NCBI RefSeq assembly: GCF_017168335.1
Contig: NZ_JABFAU010000013.1
Location: 24,202-88,201 of the forward strand
Direction of reading: 5' to 3'
DNA from: Rhodococcus sp. KRD162
GTDB lineage: Bacteria; Actinomycetota; Actinomycetes; Mycobacteriales; Mycobacteriaceae
DNA length: 64,000 nucleotides
Part shown: one piece after another, positions 9,559 to 19,918 of the stretch
How the letters are laid out: the number at the start of each line of letters is the position of its first letter
Numbering within the stretch: the first letter of the stretch is position 1
Notes under the pieces: model-generated
Told to the model about the DNA's origin: nothing
Database searches by the model: none
Seen by the model: the letters and a program-made list of their open reading frames with translations, nothing else
Position numbers and translations under genes: made by a program

Positions 9559-10469
9559 TGCTTCCCTTCCAGAATCTCGATCAGAGCTGCGGGGGCACCG
9601 ACGCGCTGCGCGGACCGCAACGACAACGCTCGGTACCCCGCGGCGATGCGCGAATCCACATCCTCTAGAACCTCGAGGTGCTTGCCGACTGCCGCCGCGT
9701 CGCCTCGGGCAACCGGCCCGGTGAGCGCCGACTGCCCCTTGCGCAACGCGTTGTCCAACGCAGCTTCCAGTAGCGGAGCCAGAACTCTTTCTGGCACACC
9801 GCGTTCGGCGTCGGATCCGGGAAAGCCCGGTCCGGACAACGCAACCCGAAGTGCCTCGACGGCATCGACCACGAGCGTGACGAGGTGATTGCTACCGTGC
9901 GCGAGGGCCGCGTGGTAGAGCGCCCGATTGTTCTCGGGCACATGGACCGGCTCGCCGCCGATCTCGAGGACGAGGGCCTGCGCGACGGCGTAGCCGATCT
10001 CATCGCCTGCGGTGATGCCGAAGCACGCCGCCGTCATCCGATCGGTGTCCTCGACTCCGCCGCTGAACGTCATGGCCGGATGAATGGCGAGGGGCACCGC
10101 TCCGAGGGCGGCAAGGGGCTCGAGTACGGCGACTCCGTTCGCACCGGAGGTGTGCGCCACCAACTTGCCCGGTGCCACCGCTCCGGTGGCCGCCAGTCCT
10201 GCAACGATCGACGCCAACTCGTTGTCCGGGACAGCGAGAATCAGCAATTCCGCGCGGCGAGCCACCTCGTCGACCGGCAGAATCTGCGACTCGGGCAATC
10301 TGGATCGAACCCGGGCGATGGAGTCATCCGACACGGCGGCGGCACCGACGACGACGTGCCCGACGCGTTCGAGCGCCTCACCGAATGCGGTCCCCACCCG
10401 CCCGGCCGAGACGACACCAACGGTCAACCGAGCCGGGGACAGACCACCAGTGAACCCTGATGAGGTCAC
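9555..10469 (-). CDS. Rossmann-like and DUF2520 domain oxidoreductase-like protein
   Basis: This 304-residue protein is the positional counterpart of M. tuberculosis Rv3603c. An N-terminal Rossmann-like NAD(P)-binding domain starts at [19 protein letters not shown], and the DUF2520 C-terminal helical domain follows. The overall layout recalls ketopantoate reductase or ProC-type dehydrogenases. The constant linkage to panC suggests a role in pantoate formation, but no reaction has been shown that I know of. The GTG start has an AGAGGA ribosome site. The stop overlaps the panC start by 4 bp. Confidence 0.88.
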   Translation of the reverse strand: MTSSGFTGGLSPARLTVGVVSAGRVGTAFGEALERVGHVVVGAAAVSDDSIARVRSRLPESQILPVDEVARRAELLILAVPDNELASIVAGLAATGAVAPGKLVAHTSGANGVAVLEPLAALGAVPLAIHPAMTFSGGVEDTDRMTAACFGITAGDEIGYAVAQALVLEIGGEPVHVPENNRALYHAALAHGSNHLVTLVVDAVEALRVALSGPGFPGSDAERGVPERVLAPLLEAALDNALRKGQSALTGPVARGDAAAVGKHLEVLEDVDSRIAAGYRALSLRSAQRVGAPAALIEILEGKQ

Positions 10470-10583
10470 CGAAAATTTCCTCTCGTTCGTTCCAGTCCCG
10501 CGCGGCGGGTACCAGACGTCCTGCAGGGAACAATAGCGACCGCGAGGGCTCGCGTGCCAGGGAAGCCAGGTGTGATCTGGTTC

Positions 10584-11930
10584 TCAGTCTGCGCGACGGC
10601 GGCGGCGACGCGTCCCCGAATCGAGGTTGGCCGCATCGGCCGCGTCCCCACCTTGCAGGCCCGCCATGATCTCGGCCACCGATCTGCCGTTCGAGTGCGC
10701 TCCGGTCGCGTCCTCTTCCGTCGACTCGGCACGGCGACGGCCCCGTCGCGAAGTCTTTGACGTGTCCTCGGCGGGTGTCTCGTAGTCGCGATCGGCAGCG
10801 AAGAACGCATCCGCCGAATCGCGAAGCGAGGCACGCGAGGAGGAGACACCGTCCCACTCGGCCGAGGTGGATCCGTATGCCGGTTCCGCCGAATAGTCGG
10901 TCGACGAAAATGCGGTGGAGGAATCAGCGGTCGAAAAATCAGCGGCGTAGTCGGCAGCCTCGTCGGCGGAGTCAGCCGCAGCTGTTGTCGCCGGTTCGTA
11001 GTCCGTCGCCGGTTCGTAATCCGTCGTCGGTTCGTAGTCGGTAGCTGGTTCGTGATCCGTCGCCGGTTCCGGCTCGGCGACCGGCGGACGCGTCTGATCG
11101 AAGTTGTATGCCGTGAAAGGCGAGCTGGGCGGAGTGACTCGTCCAGCTGGTCGTGGCGCACTGTCGGGGCGAGCCTGCGCAGCAGGCTGGGCGTAGGAAT
11201 CGGCCTCGTCCGGCTCGGACTCCTCCGAGTACTCGGAGTACCGCTCCTGCGACTGCGATGCCGTCGACGCACCGGTGGCCTGCGGCATCTGATCCGGATC
11301 ATCCGGGTACACCACCGAGGTTTCGGCCGTCACCGGTTCGTCGTACGGGGTTCCGACACCGCTCAGACCGGTGTCCGGACCCGAGGGACCGTTGCCGCTT
11401 CCACCCCCGGGGACGTACAGCCCGGACGGTGCTGGCTGATAACTGTCGTAACGGCGACCGCCGAGCTCCTGCATCCTCATCGCCTCGGCCCGCAAGGCGA
11501 CGCGCTCAGTGGGCAAATTGCCGTCGAACAGCACCTGCAGGTTCTGGCGGAGCGCGGCCAGCTCATTGCGCAACGCGGCGACTTCGTCGATTTCCATCCG
11601 CGATTCGCTCCGCAGCCGAGCCTCGACATTCATCTCGTACTCGCGTCGCGCCGAGATCTCCCGAGCCAACTGCAACTCGTACACCGTCTGAAGGTCCTTG
11701 GCCTTCGTCTGGTCGGCGGCCGCCTCTCGGCGGTACTTCGTCATCGCGAAGGCACCGATCACCGCGGCCCACAGAGCCGACAGCACACCGACCCGCATCC
11801 ATTGCACGCTCTCGGTGAACAGCAACAGCACGCTGGCGACGATCCCGAACACCACGAGCGCCGCGAGAAACAGCTGGCTCGCACTGCGCCTGTTACGGCG
11901 CCCCTTCTTTGCGCGAGTCTGATCGGTCAT
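10584..11930 (-). CDS. Membrane protein with coiled coil and acidic repeat tail (Rv3604c-like)
   Basis: This about 448-residue protein begins with a basic cytoplasmic stretch (TRAKKGRRNRRSASQ), then two membrane helices near residues 20-65, then a charged helical region (about 75-155) likely to form a coiled coil. The C-terminal half is long, low-complexity, rich in Asp, Glu, Ser, Ala and Tyr, and carries EPATDY repeats. Position and layout match M. tuberculosis Rv3604c (DUF6779-type). Function is unknown. In-frame GTG (11936) and TTG (11951) codons make the exact start uncertain, since none has a clear ribosome site. Confidence 0.75.
   Translation of the reverse strand: MTDQTRAKKGRRNRRSASQLFLAALVVFGIVASVLLLFTESVQWMRVGVLSALWAAVIGAFAMTKYRREAAADQTKAKDLQTVYELQLAREISARREYEMNVEARLRSESRMEIDEVAALRNELAALRQNLQVLFDGNLPTERVALRAEAMRMQELGGRRYDSYQPAPSGLYVPGGGSGNGPSGPDTGLSGVGTPYDEPVTAETSVVYPDDPDQMPQATGASTASQSQERYSEYSEESEPDEADSYAQPAAQARPDSAPRPAGRVTPPSSPFTAYNFDQTRPPVAEPEPATDHEPATDYEPTTDYEPATDYEPATTAAADSADEAADYAADFSTADSSTAFSSTDYSAEPAYGSTSAEWDGVSSSRASLRDSADAFFAADRDYETPAEDTSKTSRRGRRRAESTEEDATGAHSNGRSVAEIMAGLQGGDAADAANLDSGTRRRRRRAD
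10990..11070 (-). repeat. 18-bp tandem repeat encoding EPATDY
   Basis: Four near-identical 18-bp units (10990-11061) and a half unit follow each other in frame, with consensus GCCGGTTCGTAGTCCGTC on the plus strand. Each encodes six residues of the acidic tail of the Rv3604c-like protein. Copy number could vary between strains by slippage without a frameshift. Confidence 0.8.
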
Positions 11931-12020
11931 GTTCACAAGGGTAACTGGCAATTCGTTCGCAAATAGTCACCCCGGACCGATCGCTTACACAACCGAGGTA
12001 ACAATCAAACAATCAATGCG

Positions 12021-12494
12021 TTACCGAGAATGTTCGTCGTCCCGGTCCTTGGGAGTCCGGCAGCACTGCTCCAGCCACACCGCAGCGGCGACGACAGCCA
12101 GCCCGGCGACCAGTGCCACGATCGCTCCGGGCCGATCGGAGGACGCTGCACGCACCGTCGCCGCGCGCGGAAGCACATACGCCAAGAACCCGCTGCACAC
12201 TCCGACGACACCTGTCCCCACCAGCAACGATGCCTTCGCCAGCACCAATGCCCTGTACACCGTCACCGGATGCAGATCATGCAGACCGGTACCCACCCGA
12301 CGCTCGGCGATGCGATTGCGCACGATCACCGCCGTCACCACTTCCACCACCGCAACCAGATACAACGACGCCCCGGCATACACCGGAATCGGCGGAAACG
12401 ACCCGTAGAAAACCCGAACCAATAGCCAGGTTCCGACCGAAGCAACAAGGAAAAGGCCCATTACGTCCCAGACCTTGGTGGGATTGGTCACCAC
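12021..12494 (-). CDS. DUF3180 membrane protein
   Basis: The 157-residue protein has four hydrophobic segments arranged as two hairpins. The first pair lies around residues 10-55, the second around 85-105 and 125-145. It corresponds to M. tuberculosis Rv3605c, always just downstream of folK. No catalytic motif is visible and the function is unknown. Its start overlaps the folK stop by 7 bp, so it is probably translated with the folate genes. Confidence 0.88.
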   Translation of the reverse strand: MVTNPTKVWDVMGLFLVASVGTWLLVRVFYGSFPPIPVYAGASLYLVAVVEVVTAVIVRNRIAERRVGTGLHDLHPVTVYRALVLAKASLLVGTGVVGVCSGFLAYVLPRAATVRAASSDRPGAIVALVAGLAVVAAAVWLEQCCRTPKDRDDEHSR

Positions 12495-13033
12495 GACCGT
12501 TCACCTGCGCCTCCGTGTCGCCCATCCAGTCGTTCCGACAGGCTCCACTCCTGCTTCACGACTCCGGCCCGCTCCTGCGCACTCAATCGACCCAGCAACT
12601 CGATCACCGGGACATCGCGGTCGCCGACGCGCAAGCTCGCATCCGGTTCGATGTCCAACCACGGCATCAGCACGAACGCCCGCTCGTGCGCGCGGGGATG
12701 CGGAAGGATCAACTGCGGGTCCGCGCTGATCACGTCGTCGCACACCACCACATCCACGTCGAGGCTTCGCGGACCCCAGCGCTGCACGCGGACGCGGTCC
12801 GCTGCCTCCTCCAACCGTTGCCCCAGCCGCAACCAATCCCAGGCGTCGCAGGCGTCGTCTTGCACCACGAGGACCGCATTGAGGAAGTCCTGCTGCTCCA
12901 CCCCGCCCCAGGGAGCGGATCGGTAGACGGGCGAACAGGCCGTCGCCCTGGAGCCCAGTTCATTAGTCACAGAACGCAAGTGCCCCAGAGAGTCACCGAT
13001 GTTGCTGCCGATCGACAGCACGGCCCGGGTCAC
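12488..13033 (-). CDS. folK: 6-hydroxymethyl-7,8-dihydropterin pyrophosphokinase (HPPK)
   Basis: FolK transfers pyrophosphate from ATP to 6-hydroxymethyl-dihydropterin, preparing it for dihydropteroate synthase. The 181 residues show the start [13 protein letters not shown], the [18 protein letters not shown] substrate segment near residue 38, and [12 protein letters not shown] near 85 with the metal-binding aspartates. The stop of folB overlaps its start by 4 bp. Confidence 0.96.
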   Translation of the reverse strand: MTRAVLSIGSNIGDSLGHLRSVTNELGSRATACSPVYRSAPWGGVEQQDFLNAVLVVQDDACDAWDWLRLGQRLEEAADRVRVQRWGPRSLDVDVVVCDDVISADPQLILPHPRAHERAFVLMPWLDIEPDASLRVGDRDVPVIELLGRLSAQERAGVVKQEWSLSERLDGRHGGAGERSW

Positions 13034-13434
13034 GGCCGTTCCCGGTAGGCCACCACTGCCACGTCTGCGAACGACAGCGGGATGGGAGCCGACGGCTTGT
13101 GCAGCACCACCTCCACCGCCTCGACGCGGGAGTCGTACGCCAACACGACCTCGGCGATCTCGGCGGAGACCGTCTCGATCAGGTCTCTGGACGGGCCGGA
13201 GACAACGGCGGCGGCATGCTCGGCGAGTTCCCCGTAGTGCAGCGTTGCGGTCAGATCATCGGACTCGGCCGCGGGGCGCAGATCCATCCAGACGGTGATG
13301 TCGACAACGAAGTCCTGGCCGTCTCGCTTCTCGAAGTCGAACACTCCGTGATTGCCGCGCACGGTCAGGCCACGCAGTTCTATGCGGTCGCCGCGACGCG
13401 TACCGGTGCCGCTACGGACGCTGATCTCACTCAT
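13030..13434 (-). CDS. folB: Dihydroneopterin aldolase
   Basis: FolB cleaves dihydroneopterin to 6-hydroxymethyl-dihydropterin and glycolaldehyde. This 134-residue protein has the family segment [20 protein letters not shown] near residue 20, with the catalytic Glu, and the C-terminal [11 protein letters not shown], with the catalytic Lys. A short N-terminal extension of about 18 residues precedes the core. It overlaps folP upstream and folK downstream by 4 bp each. Confidence 0.96.
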   Translation of the reverse strand: MSEISVRSGTGTRRGDRIELRGLTVRGNHGVFDFEKRDGQDFVVDITVWMDLRPAAESDDLTATLHYGELAEHAAAVVSGPSRDLIETVSAEIAEVVLAYDSRVEAVEVVLHKPSAPIPLSFADVAVVAYRERP

Positions 13435-14279
13435 GCCCGATCACCCTGCCATGCCCCGACGACGGCGACCGCGTCGAGTGAAGCCTGGACCTCGTGCACT
13501 CGCACACCCCACGCTCCGCCGGCCAACGCCAGCGCCGACACCACGGCCGTGGCGATCTCGCGTCCGTCCGGTGGGCGCGGCGTACCGTCGGCCTCGGCGA
13601 GCAACGATCCGAGAAAGCGTTTACGAGAGGCACCGACGAGAACCGGGAAACCTGCCGCCACCAGGTTCGGCAAGCCGCGGAGCAGTTGCCAGTTGTGGTG
13701 GGCGTTCTTGGCAAACCCGAGACCGGGGTCGAGCACGATCCGCGATGCGTCGACACCGGCATCGACCGCATGGTCCACCTGTTCGAGAAGTTCGCGCCGT
13801 ACGTCTTCGACCACGTCGTCGTATCGGTCGGCGGATCCGGCATGTCGGTACTCGGGTCCGGCGGCGCGCCAGTGCATCAGAATCCACGGCAACCCGCCGT
13901 CGGCGACCACCCCGGCCATGGCCGAGTCGGCTCGGCCACCCGAGACGTCGTTCACTATCGACACCCCGGCCTCGATTGCGGCCGCGGCCACCGAGGCGCG
14001 CATCGTGTCGACGCTCGTGACCACGCCTTCGGCGGCCAGTGCCGTGATCACGGGCACCACCCGCTCGGCCTCGACGGCCGGGTCGATCCGGTCGGCACCG
14101 GGGCGGGTGGATTCACCACCGACATCGACGACGCCGACACCGCGACGATGCATCGCCAATCCGTGCTCGACGGCGGAATCGACGTCGAGGTACCTACCAC
14201 CATCGGAGAACGAATCGGCGGTGACGTTCAGAACGCCCATGACGACGGGTGCCGGGGGAATACTCCGCGCAGAAATCAT
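13431..14279 (-). CDS. folP: Dihydropteroate synthase
   Basis: FolP condenses hydroxymethyl-dihydropterin pyrophosphate with p-aminobenzoate and is the sulfonamide target. The TIM-barrel protein (282 residues) carries [14 protein letters not shown] near residue 15, [12 protein letters not shown] near 50, and [14 protein letters not shown] near 180, covering the pterin and pABA sites. It lies between folE (19 bp gap) and folB (4-bp overlap). Confidence 0.96.
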   Translation of the reverse strand: MISARSIPPAPVVMGVLNVTADSFSDGGRYLDVDSAVEHGLAMHRRGVGVVDVGGESTRPGADRIDPAVEAERVVPVITALAAEGVVTSVDTMRASVAAAAIEAGVSIVNDVSGGRADSAMAGVVADGGLPWILMHWRAAGPEYRHAGSADRYDDVVEDVRRELLEQVDHAVDAGVDASRIVLDPGLGFAKNAHHNWQLLRGLPNLVAAGFPVLVGASRKRFLGSLLAEADGTPRPPDGREIATAVVSALALAGGAWGVRVHEVQASLDAVAVVGAWQGDRA

Positions 14280-14298
14280 CGAGAATCGGCCGGCTCGG

Positions 14299-14955
14299 TC
14301 ATTTCCGCAGAATCAGGTCCAGTGCTTCCGAGCGCGACGCCGCGCTGGACTGCAACAGACCGCGCACGGCCGAGGTGGTGGTGCTGGCACCGGGCTTGCG
14401 GATGCCGCGCATCGCCATGCACAGGTGCTCGGCCTCGATCACCACGATCGCCCCGCGCGGGTCCAGTTTGCGCATCAACGCGTCGGCGATCTGGCTGGTC
14501 AAACGCTCCTGCACCTGTGGACGCTTGGCGTACATGTCCACTACGCGCGCCAGCTTCGACAGTCCGGTGACTTTACCGCTCTTACCCGGGATGTATCCGA
14601 CGTGAGCGACGCCGTGAAACGACACCAGGTGGTGTTCACAGGTGGAGAACATCGGAATGTCGCGAACGAGAACGAGTTCTTGATGTCCCTCGTCGAACGT
14701 CGTGTTCAGCGCCGTGTCCGGGTCGGTGTAGAGACCGGCGAATATCTCGCGGTAGGAGCGCGCGACCCGAGCCGGGGTGTCCAGCAGGCCAGGACGATCG
14801 GGATCCTCCCCCACTGCGATCAGTAGCTCCCGCACCGCTGCCTCGGCGCGAGGTTGATCGAAAGCTGATCCGGTGGCAAAGGCCACCGTCTGTTGTTCGA
14901 CTACCGGGGCTTGTGCCGAGTCCGTTGTCGACTCGACGGTCCGATTGACTGACAC
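14299..14955 (-). CDS. folE: GTP cyclohydrolase I
   Basis: FolE opens the pathway by converting GTP to 7,8-dihydroneopterin triphosphate. The core shows [12 protein letters not shown], with zinc-binding Cys and His, and later [13 protein letters not shown]. The frame is open to 15090, but a strong GGAGGG ribosome site lies 8-9 nt before GTG 14955. That start gives 218 residues, close to the mycobacterial enzyme, so I prefer it. The gene is 149 bp downstream of ftsH, as in M. tuberculosis. Confidence 0.95.
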   Translation of the reverse strand: MSVNRTVESTTDSAQAPVVEQQTVAFATGSAFDQPRAEAAVRELLIAVGEDPDRPGLLDTPARVARSYREIFAGLYTDPDTALNTTFDEGHQELVLVRDIPMFSTCEHHLVSFHGVAHVGYIPGKSGKVTGLSKLARVVDMYAKRPQVQERLTSQIADALMRKLDPRGAIVVIEAEHLCMAMRGIRKPGASTTTSAVRGLLQSSAASRSEALDLILRK

Positions 14956-15104
14956 GTGAACGTCCCTCCGGTTGGGCTCCGCGAATGTGACAGCTGGGCC
15001 TGCTGCTTCGGTCCCGAATGGACCGAAACCTCGACTCAGAGCACGGTTCGAACGGCGTACTGGGCCGACCGTGACGAGTCGACCCAGCAAGCCTAATGAT
15101 CAGG

Positions 15105-17993
15105 TCAGCGGTAAGAACCGCCCGGCCCTTCCCAACGTTGCGTCTGGGGACCTTCGTTGCCGTGTTCCTCGGATCCCTCCCCGCCCCGGGAATCCTCGGA
15201 CGGGGTGTCATCGGACCGCTCGTCGCCGGGCAGGGGGTAGTTCTGCGAGGGGTTCGGAACCTCCCACGTCGGAGTCGACGGTTCACGTGCTGCTCCGTCG
15301 TCCCCGTGCTCGGCGTACGGCGGCGCGTGCCGAGATGTCCGTCCCTGATCGCGGGTATCCGGTCGGAACGGATCCGGCTGATACTGCGGGGGCTGGTACG
15401 ACGGCTGCGGGTTGCCGGGCGGCTGGTACGCCTGCGGTGGCCGATACGTCGGGTCCTGTCCCTGTGTCGGATGTCCCTGTGTCGGCTCGTATCGATTCTC
15501 GTCCGATGCCGACGGATCACGCCTCGGCGGCCCCTGGGGCGGCGTGCTCGGCCCCTGGTAGCGAGGCACCGACGGCTGATCGCGCGGCGGCCAGCCCGGA
15601 GCAGACCATCCGGCCGGAGCGCCGTAGTCCGGCCGCGAACCGGTGCTGGGCCCCGATCGAGGATCTGGTCGGCGGTATCCCTCGGAATATCCACCGCCGT
15701 TCGGAGCGCCGCCGTTGGGTGCACCGCCGTTGGGAGCACCGCCGTTGGGTGCGCCGCCGTTGAACGGCTCGCCGTAACCACCGACGGGGCCACCGCGGCG
15801 ACCGGCACCGGTAGTGGGCGCGCCGCCGGGAGCACCGTTCGGCGGACCCCCGTTGGGGGGTGCACCGTTCGGCGGGCCACCGTTCGTGGGGGCACCGTTC
15901 GTCGGGGCACCGTTGGTCTGGTTACCCGGGGGCGGTGCGCCGTTGTATCCGTTGCTTCCGTTCGGGTAGCCACCCTTGCTCAGCTGCGGCGATCCGGAGT
16001 AGCTCGGCTGCGGAATCTGTTGCGGCGGAAGCTGCTTCGGGGCCGGAGGCACCGGGGGCCACGGCTCGCCGCGCTCGGCGGCGAGTTCACGAGGAGTCTT
16101 GACCGGCGGCTTGTCCGAGGGCTTGCGGTCACCGAAGTCGTTGAACAGGGTGATGCGCGGCCGCTTGGTCACGCTGTGGAAGATCTTCTCGAGATCCTTG
16201 CGCGTGAGTGTCTCTCGTTCGAGCAGCTCGGATGCAAGGGTGTCGAGTAGGTCGCGGTACTCGTTGAGGATCGCCCACGCCTCGGTGTGCGCAGCCTCGA
16301 TCAGCTTGCGCACCTCCTCGTCGATCTCACGGGCGACCTCGTGCGAGAAGTCGGATTGCTGGCCCATCGAACGGCCGAGGAACGGATCGCCCTGTTCCTG
16401 CCCGTAGCGGACGGCTCCGAGCTTGCTGCTCATGCCGTATTCGGTGACCATCGCGCGGGCGATCTTGGTCGCCTGGTCGATGTCCGAGGATGCTCCGGTG
16501 GTCGGCTCGTGGAAGACGAGCTCCTCCGCCGCGCGTCCACCCATGGCCATGACCAGTCGAGCGATCATCTCCGACCGGGTCATCAGGCCCTTGTCGTCCT
16601 CGGGCACGGTCATCGCGTGGCCACCCGTGCGGCCGCGGGCGAGGATGGTGACCTTGTAGACGGGCTCGATGTCCGGCATCGCCCACGCGGCGAGAGTGTG
16701 CCCGCCCTCGTGGTACGCGGTGATCTTGCGCTCGTGCTCGCTGATGATGCGGCTCTTGCGGCGCGGGCCACCGACGACGCGGTCCACGGATTCCTCGAGC
16801 GAGGCCTCGGTGATGACCGTGCCGTTCTCGCGCGCGGTGAGCAAGGCTGCTTCGTTGATGACGTTGGCCAGGTCGGCTCCGGACATTCCGACGGTTCGCT
16901 TGGCGAGACCTTCGAGGTCTGCGTCCTGAGCGACGGGCTTGCCCGCCGCGTGCACCTTCAGGATCGCCCGACGGCCGGCCAGGTCGGGAGCGCCGACCGG
17001 GATCTGACGGTCGAAACGGCCGGGACGGAGCAGGGCCGGGTCGAGAATGTCGGGGCGGTTGGTGGCGGCGATGAGGATGACGCCGGTGCGCTCACCGAAA
17101 CCGTCCATTTCGACGAGCAACTGATTCAGTGTCTGCTCGCGCTCGTCGTGCCCGCCGCCCATACCTGCGCCGCGCTGCCGTCCGACGGCGTCGATCTCGT
17201 CGACGAAGATGATGCAGGGGCTGTTCTGTTTGGCCTGCTCGAAGAGATCGCGTACGCGTGATGCACCCACACCGACGAACATCTCGACGAAGTCCGAGCC
17301 CGAGATGGTGAAGAACGGGACGCCTGCCTCGCCAGCGACGGCGCGGGCCAGTAGCGTCTTGCCGGTTCCTGGAGGCCCGTACAGCAGCACGCCGCGCGGA
17401 ATTTTGGCTCCCAGCGCCTGGTACCGCGACGGGTTCTGCAGGAAGTCCTTGATTTCGTAGAGCTCCTCGACGGCCTCGTCCGCGCCTGCGACGTCGGCGA
17501 AGGTGGTCTTGGGCATGTCCTTCGTCAACTGCTTGGCCTTGGACTTGCCGAAGCCCATGACGCCACCGCGGCCGCCGCCCTGCATACGGCTCATCACGAA
17601 GATGATCACGCCGAGGATCAACACCATCGGAAGGATCAGCAGCAGGAACGAGCTGAACCAGCTTTCCTGGGAGACGGTGGTGTTGTAGCTGGTCAACCCC
17701 TGGGAGTCGACCTTGTCGAATATCTGCTCGGATGCCGAGGCCGGGTACTTCGCGATGATCTTGGTCTGATTGTCGGTGGCGTCGGACGCCTCTTTGAGGG
17801 TCAGCCGGATCTGCTGCTCGCGATCGTCGATCTGCGCGGACTCGACGTTGCGGTCGTCGAGCTGGGCGATCGCCACCGAGGTGTCGACCGTCTTCCAGTC
17901 CCGCGTGTCGTTACCGAAGTAACTGAAGGCATAGATCACCAACAGAATGCCGAAAACGATGGCAAGATTTCGTATTACTGTCTTCCGATTCAT
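15105..17993 (-). CDS. ftsH: ATP-dependent zinc metalloprotease FtsH with long low-complexity tail
   Basis: FtsH degrades membrane and short-lived cytosolic proteins. It starts with a membrane helix (residues 8-26), a periplasmic domain and a second helix near 115-133. The AAA+ domain follows, with GPPGTGKT near 204 and the second region of homology, then the M41 zinc site HEGGH near 428. The catalytic core ends near residue 640. Beyond it about 320 residues of Pro, Gly, Asn, Gln and Ser follow, with GGAPN and NGAPT repeats, giving 962 residues against about 760 in M. tuberculosis. The tail has no recognisable domain. Confidence 0.97.
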   Translation of the reverse strand: MNRKTVIRNLAIVFGILLVIYAFSYFGNDTRDWKTVDTSVAIAQLDDRNVESAQIDDREQQIRLTLKEASDATDNQTKIIAKYPASASEQIFDKVDSQGLTSYNTTVSQESWFSSFLLLILPMVLILGVIIFVMSRMQGGGRGGVMGFGKSKAKQLTKDMPKTTFADVAGADEAVEELYEIKDFLQNPSRYQALGAKIPRGVLLYGPPGTGKTLLARAVAGEAGVPFFTISGSDFVEMFVGVGASRVRDLFEQAKQNSPCIIFVDEIDAVGRQRGAGMGGGHDEREQTLNQLLVEMDGFGERTGVILIAATNRPDILDPALLRPGRFDRQIPVGAPDLAGRRAILKVHAAGKPVAQDADLEGLAKRTVGMSGADLANVINEAALLTARENGTVITEASLEESVDRVVGGPRRKSRIISEHERKITAYHEGGHTLAAWAMPDIEPVYKVTILARGRTGGHAMTVPEDDKGLMTRSEMIARLVMAMGGRAAEELVFHEPTTGASSDIDQATKIARAMVTEYGMSSKLGAVRYGQEQGDPFLGRSMGQQSDFSHEVAREIDEEVRKLIEAAHTEAWAILNEYRDLLDTLASELLERETLTRKDLEKIFHSVTKRPRITLFNDFGDRKPSDKPPVKTPRELAAERGEPWPPVPPAPKQLPPQQIPQPSYSGSPQLSKGGYPNGSNGYNGAPPPGNQTNGAPTNGAPTNGGPPNGAPPNGGPPNGAPGGAPTTGAGRRGGPVGGYGEPFNGGAPNGGAPNGGAPNGGAPNGGGYSEGYRRPDPRSGPSTGSRPDYGAPAGWSAPGWPPRDQPSVPRYQGPSTPPQGPPRRDPSASDENRYEPTQGHPTQGQDPTYRPPQAYQPPGNPQPSYQPPQYQPDPFRPDTRDQGRTSRHAPPYAEHGDDGAAREPSTPTWEVPNPSQNYPLPGDERSDDTPSEDSRGGEGSEEHGNEGPQTQRWEGPGGSYR
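15698..15920 (-). repeat. Degenerate GGAPN/NGAPT repeats in the ftsH tail
   Basis: Two blocks of 12-18 bp degenerate repeats (around 15700-15770 and 15830-15920) encode Gly-Gly-Ala-Pro-Asn and Asn-Gly-Ala-Pro-Thr units. The nucleotide units are near-identical, for example CCGTTGGGTGCACCG, so length variation between strains would not be surprising. Confidence 0.7.
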
Positions 17994-18213
17994 ACAGCTT
18001 CAGCCGACTCGGCCGTGTCCTTTCAGTCCGCTCCCGCGCGCTGGCTGCTCCCTGCCCGCCGGATGCTCCAGGCTACCGCGAGACCCGGACATCGGACTCG
18101 CTCATACCTGGCACTCTGCGTCCACGCACCTGTCGGCGTCGACGCTTCTTCCCCTCCAACGACCGCACTCCCCCTGCAGTTCCCCACCTTCTGGGGCACC
18201 CTATCCGCATCGA

Positions 18214-18345
18214 TGGACCATTGCACACGTCACAGCGCGTCAGTGGTCCATTCACGCGACGCGTCAGTGGTCCACTGCACACACGTCCGAGCGCGTCAGT
18301 GGACCATTGCACACGTCTGAGCGCGTCGGTGGTCCATTCACGCGA
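18214..18345. repeat. Intergenic repeat array with TGGACCA/TGGTCCA dyads
   Basis: The 382-bp gap between ftsH and hpt has no gene. Two copies of a 46-bp element (18214-18259 and 18300-18345) lie 86 bp apart with a related segment between them. Each copy begins TGGACCATTGCACACGTC and contains TGGTCCA about 27 bp later, so each can fold into a stem. The array is just past the hpt stop on the minus strand, so it may terminate hpt transcription. The remaining part, toward ftsH, shows no structure I can name. Confidence 0.65.
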
Positions 18346-18375
18346 ACCGGGTACCCCCACGAAGCCGAACCGAAC

Positions 18376-18942
18376 TCAGCTGTAGACCTTGGGGTCCAGC
18401 AGGCCGATGTACGGCAGATCCCGGTAGCGCTCGTTGTAGTCCAGGCCGTATCCCACGACGAAATCGTTGGGGATGTCGAAGCCCACGTTCGCCACCTCGA
18501 CGTCGACCTTGATGGCTTCGGGCTTGCGCAGCAACGTCACCACCGCCAACGACGCGGGCGATCGGGTTGCGAGGTTGCGCTTGAGCCAGCTCAACGTCAG
18601 GCCGGAATCGATGATGTCCTCGACGATCAGCACGTGGCGTCCAGTGATGTCCCGATCGAGATCCTTGAGGATGCGAACGACCCCGGAGGACGACGTGGAC
18701 GAGCCGTACGAGCTGACCGCCATGAACTCGAGCTGCGCCGGGATGGGCAGGGCCCTGGCGAAGTCGGTCATGAACATGATCGCGCCCTTGAGCACACCGA
18801 CCAGCAGCAGGTCACCTTCGGGCGAACCCTCGGGGTATCGCAGGGCGATCTCGTCTGCCAGTTCCTGGGTGCGCGTTTTGATCTGTTCCTCGGAAATGAG
18901 AACCGATTCGATGTCGCCCTCGTACACGGGGTTTCCCTTCAT
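18376..18942 (-). CDS. hpt: Hypoxanthine(-guanine) phosphoribosyltransferase
   Basis: This purine-salvage enzyme joins hypoxanthine or guanine to PRPP to make IMP or GMP. The 188 residues from [15 protein letters not shown] carry the PRPP motif [14 protein letters not shown] near residue 100 and the flexible-loop region [11 protein letters not shown] near 74. The frame is open 34 codons upstream, but ATG 18942 overlaps the tilS stop by 4 bp and matches the family start. Confidence 0.95.
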   Translation of the reverse strand: MKGNPVYEGDIESVLISEEQIKTRTQELADEIALRYPEGSPEGDLLLVGVLKGAIMFMTDFARALPIPAQLEFMAVSSYGSSTSSSGVVRILKDLDRDITGRHVLIVEDIIDSGLTLSWLKRNLATRSPASLAVVTLLRKPEAIKVDVEVANVGFDIPNDFVVGYGLDYNERYRDLPYIGLLDPKVYS

Positions 18943-19916
18943 TCGTTCTCCAGGCCGACGCTCAGCCTGCCATGCCGACGCGTGCACACCAACCTCGCCT
19001 CGGGCGTTCCCCCAGGCAGCGCAACTCCGCCCTGCCCGGTCCACCGTTCGACGAGGGCATCGACCGCGCGGAGCTGCCGGTCGGTCAGCGATCTCACACC
19101 CCGGCCGAGCAGCCAGCGCCGCAGTACTCGGCGACGAACGGCCGGCTCGACCGTCTCGATCGCCGCGATCTCGATCTCGGCCGCATCCGCATCGACGACG
19201 GACTCGGCCATCGCATCGAGCACCAGGCCGTCCTCGCGCAACTGCTCGGCGGTGCGCGCGAGCGCGGCGGCGACGCCGCCTCCCAGTACGTCCTCGAGCA
19301 GAGGCAGCACCTCGTGACGCAACCGCACCCGTGTGAAGTCGGTGTCGGTGTTGTGCGGATCCTCGAACGGTCGAACCCCCAGTTCGACGCAGGCAGCCCG
19401 GGTCACCGAGCGCTCGACGCCCAGCAGTGGCCGACCCCAGGGGGCGTCGAATTCCGCCATCCCGGCGATCGACCGCGGCCCCGATCCGCGCCCCAAGCCC
19501 AGCAGGACCGTCTCGGCCTGGTCGTCGAGGGTGTGCGCCACCAGGACCGAGGCGTCACCACGTGCGGCGTTCAGCGCCTCGTACCGTGCTCGTCGCGCGG
19601 CGGCTTCCATTCCACCGGAACCGGACACCTGCACCTGCAGAACCCGTGCCTGCACCGCTCCGAACTTCACGGCGTGGGCCGCTGCGGCGGAGGCGACCTC
19701 CGCCGAGCCGGGCTGCAGGCCGTGATCGACGATCAATGCACGCACGTTCGGTGCCTCGGCCACGGTCGCCGCCGTCAGGGCCAGCGAATCGGCACCACCG
19801 GACAACGCGACGGCGACAGGCCCGGGATGGGCCGCCGACCAGGCCCGCACCGCATGCCGAATCTCGAGCAGAGCGCGCCCTTCCGGTAACAGGGCAGACG
19901 GCGCGGGCCGGTGCAC
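18939..19916 (-). CDS. tilS: tRNA(Ile)-lysidine synthase
   Basis: TilS modifies C34 of the CAU-anticodon tRNA-Ile to lysidine so that it reads AUA. The PP-loop ATPase motif [13 protein letters not shown] is near residue 30, LIVDHGLQ near 57, [11 protein letters not shown] near 125 and PFEDPHN near 185. The open frame runs far upstream through the protease gene. The start at GTG 19916, 2 nt after the protease stop, gives 325 residues, the usual actinobacterial size. Confidence 0.94.
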   Translation of the reverse strand: MHRPAPSALLPEGRALLEIRHAVRAWSAAHPGPVAVALSGGADSLALTAATVAEAPNVRALIVDHGLQPGSAEVASAAAAHAVKFGAVQARVLQVQVSGSGGMEAAARRARYEALNAARGDASVLVAHTLDDQAETVLLGLGRGSGPRSIAGMAEFDAPWGRPLLGVERSVTRAACVELGVRPFEDPHNTDTDFTRVRLRHEVLPLLEDVLGGGVAAALARTAEQLREDGLVLDAMAESVVDADAAEIEIAAIETVEPAVRRRVLRRWLLGRGVRSLTDRQLRAVDALVERWTGQGGVALPGGTPEARLVCTRRHGRLSVGLENE

Positions 19917-19918
19917 TG

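Noticed and set aside
13099..14826. 575-residue plus-strand frame opposite folB, folP and folE
   Set aside because: Spans three certain genes on the other strand, low-complexity Ala/Arg/Thr content.
14636..15973. 445-residue Arg/Thr-rich minus-strand frame across folE and the ftsH tail
   Set aside because: Out-of-frame reading of folE and ftsH; composition is typical of a shadow.
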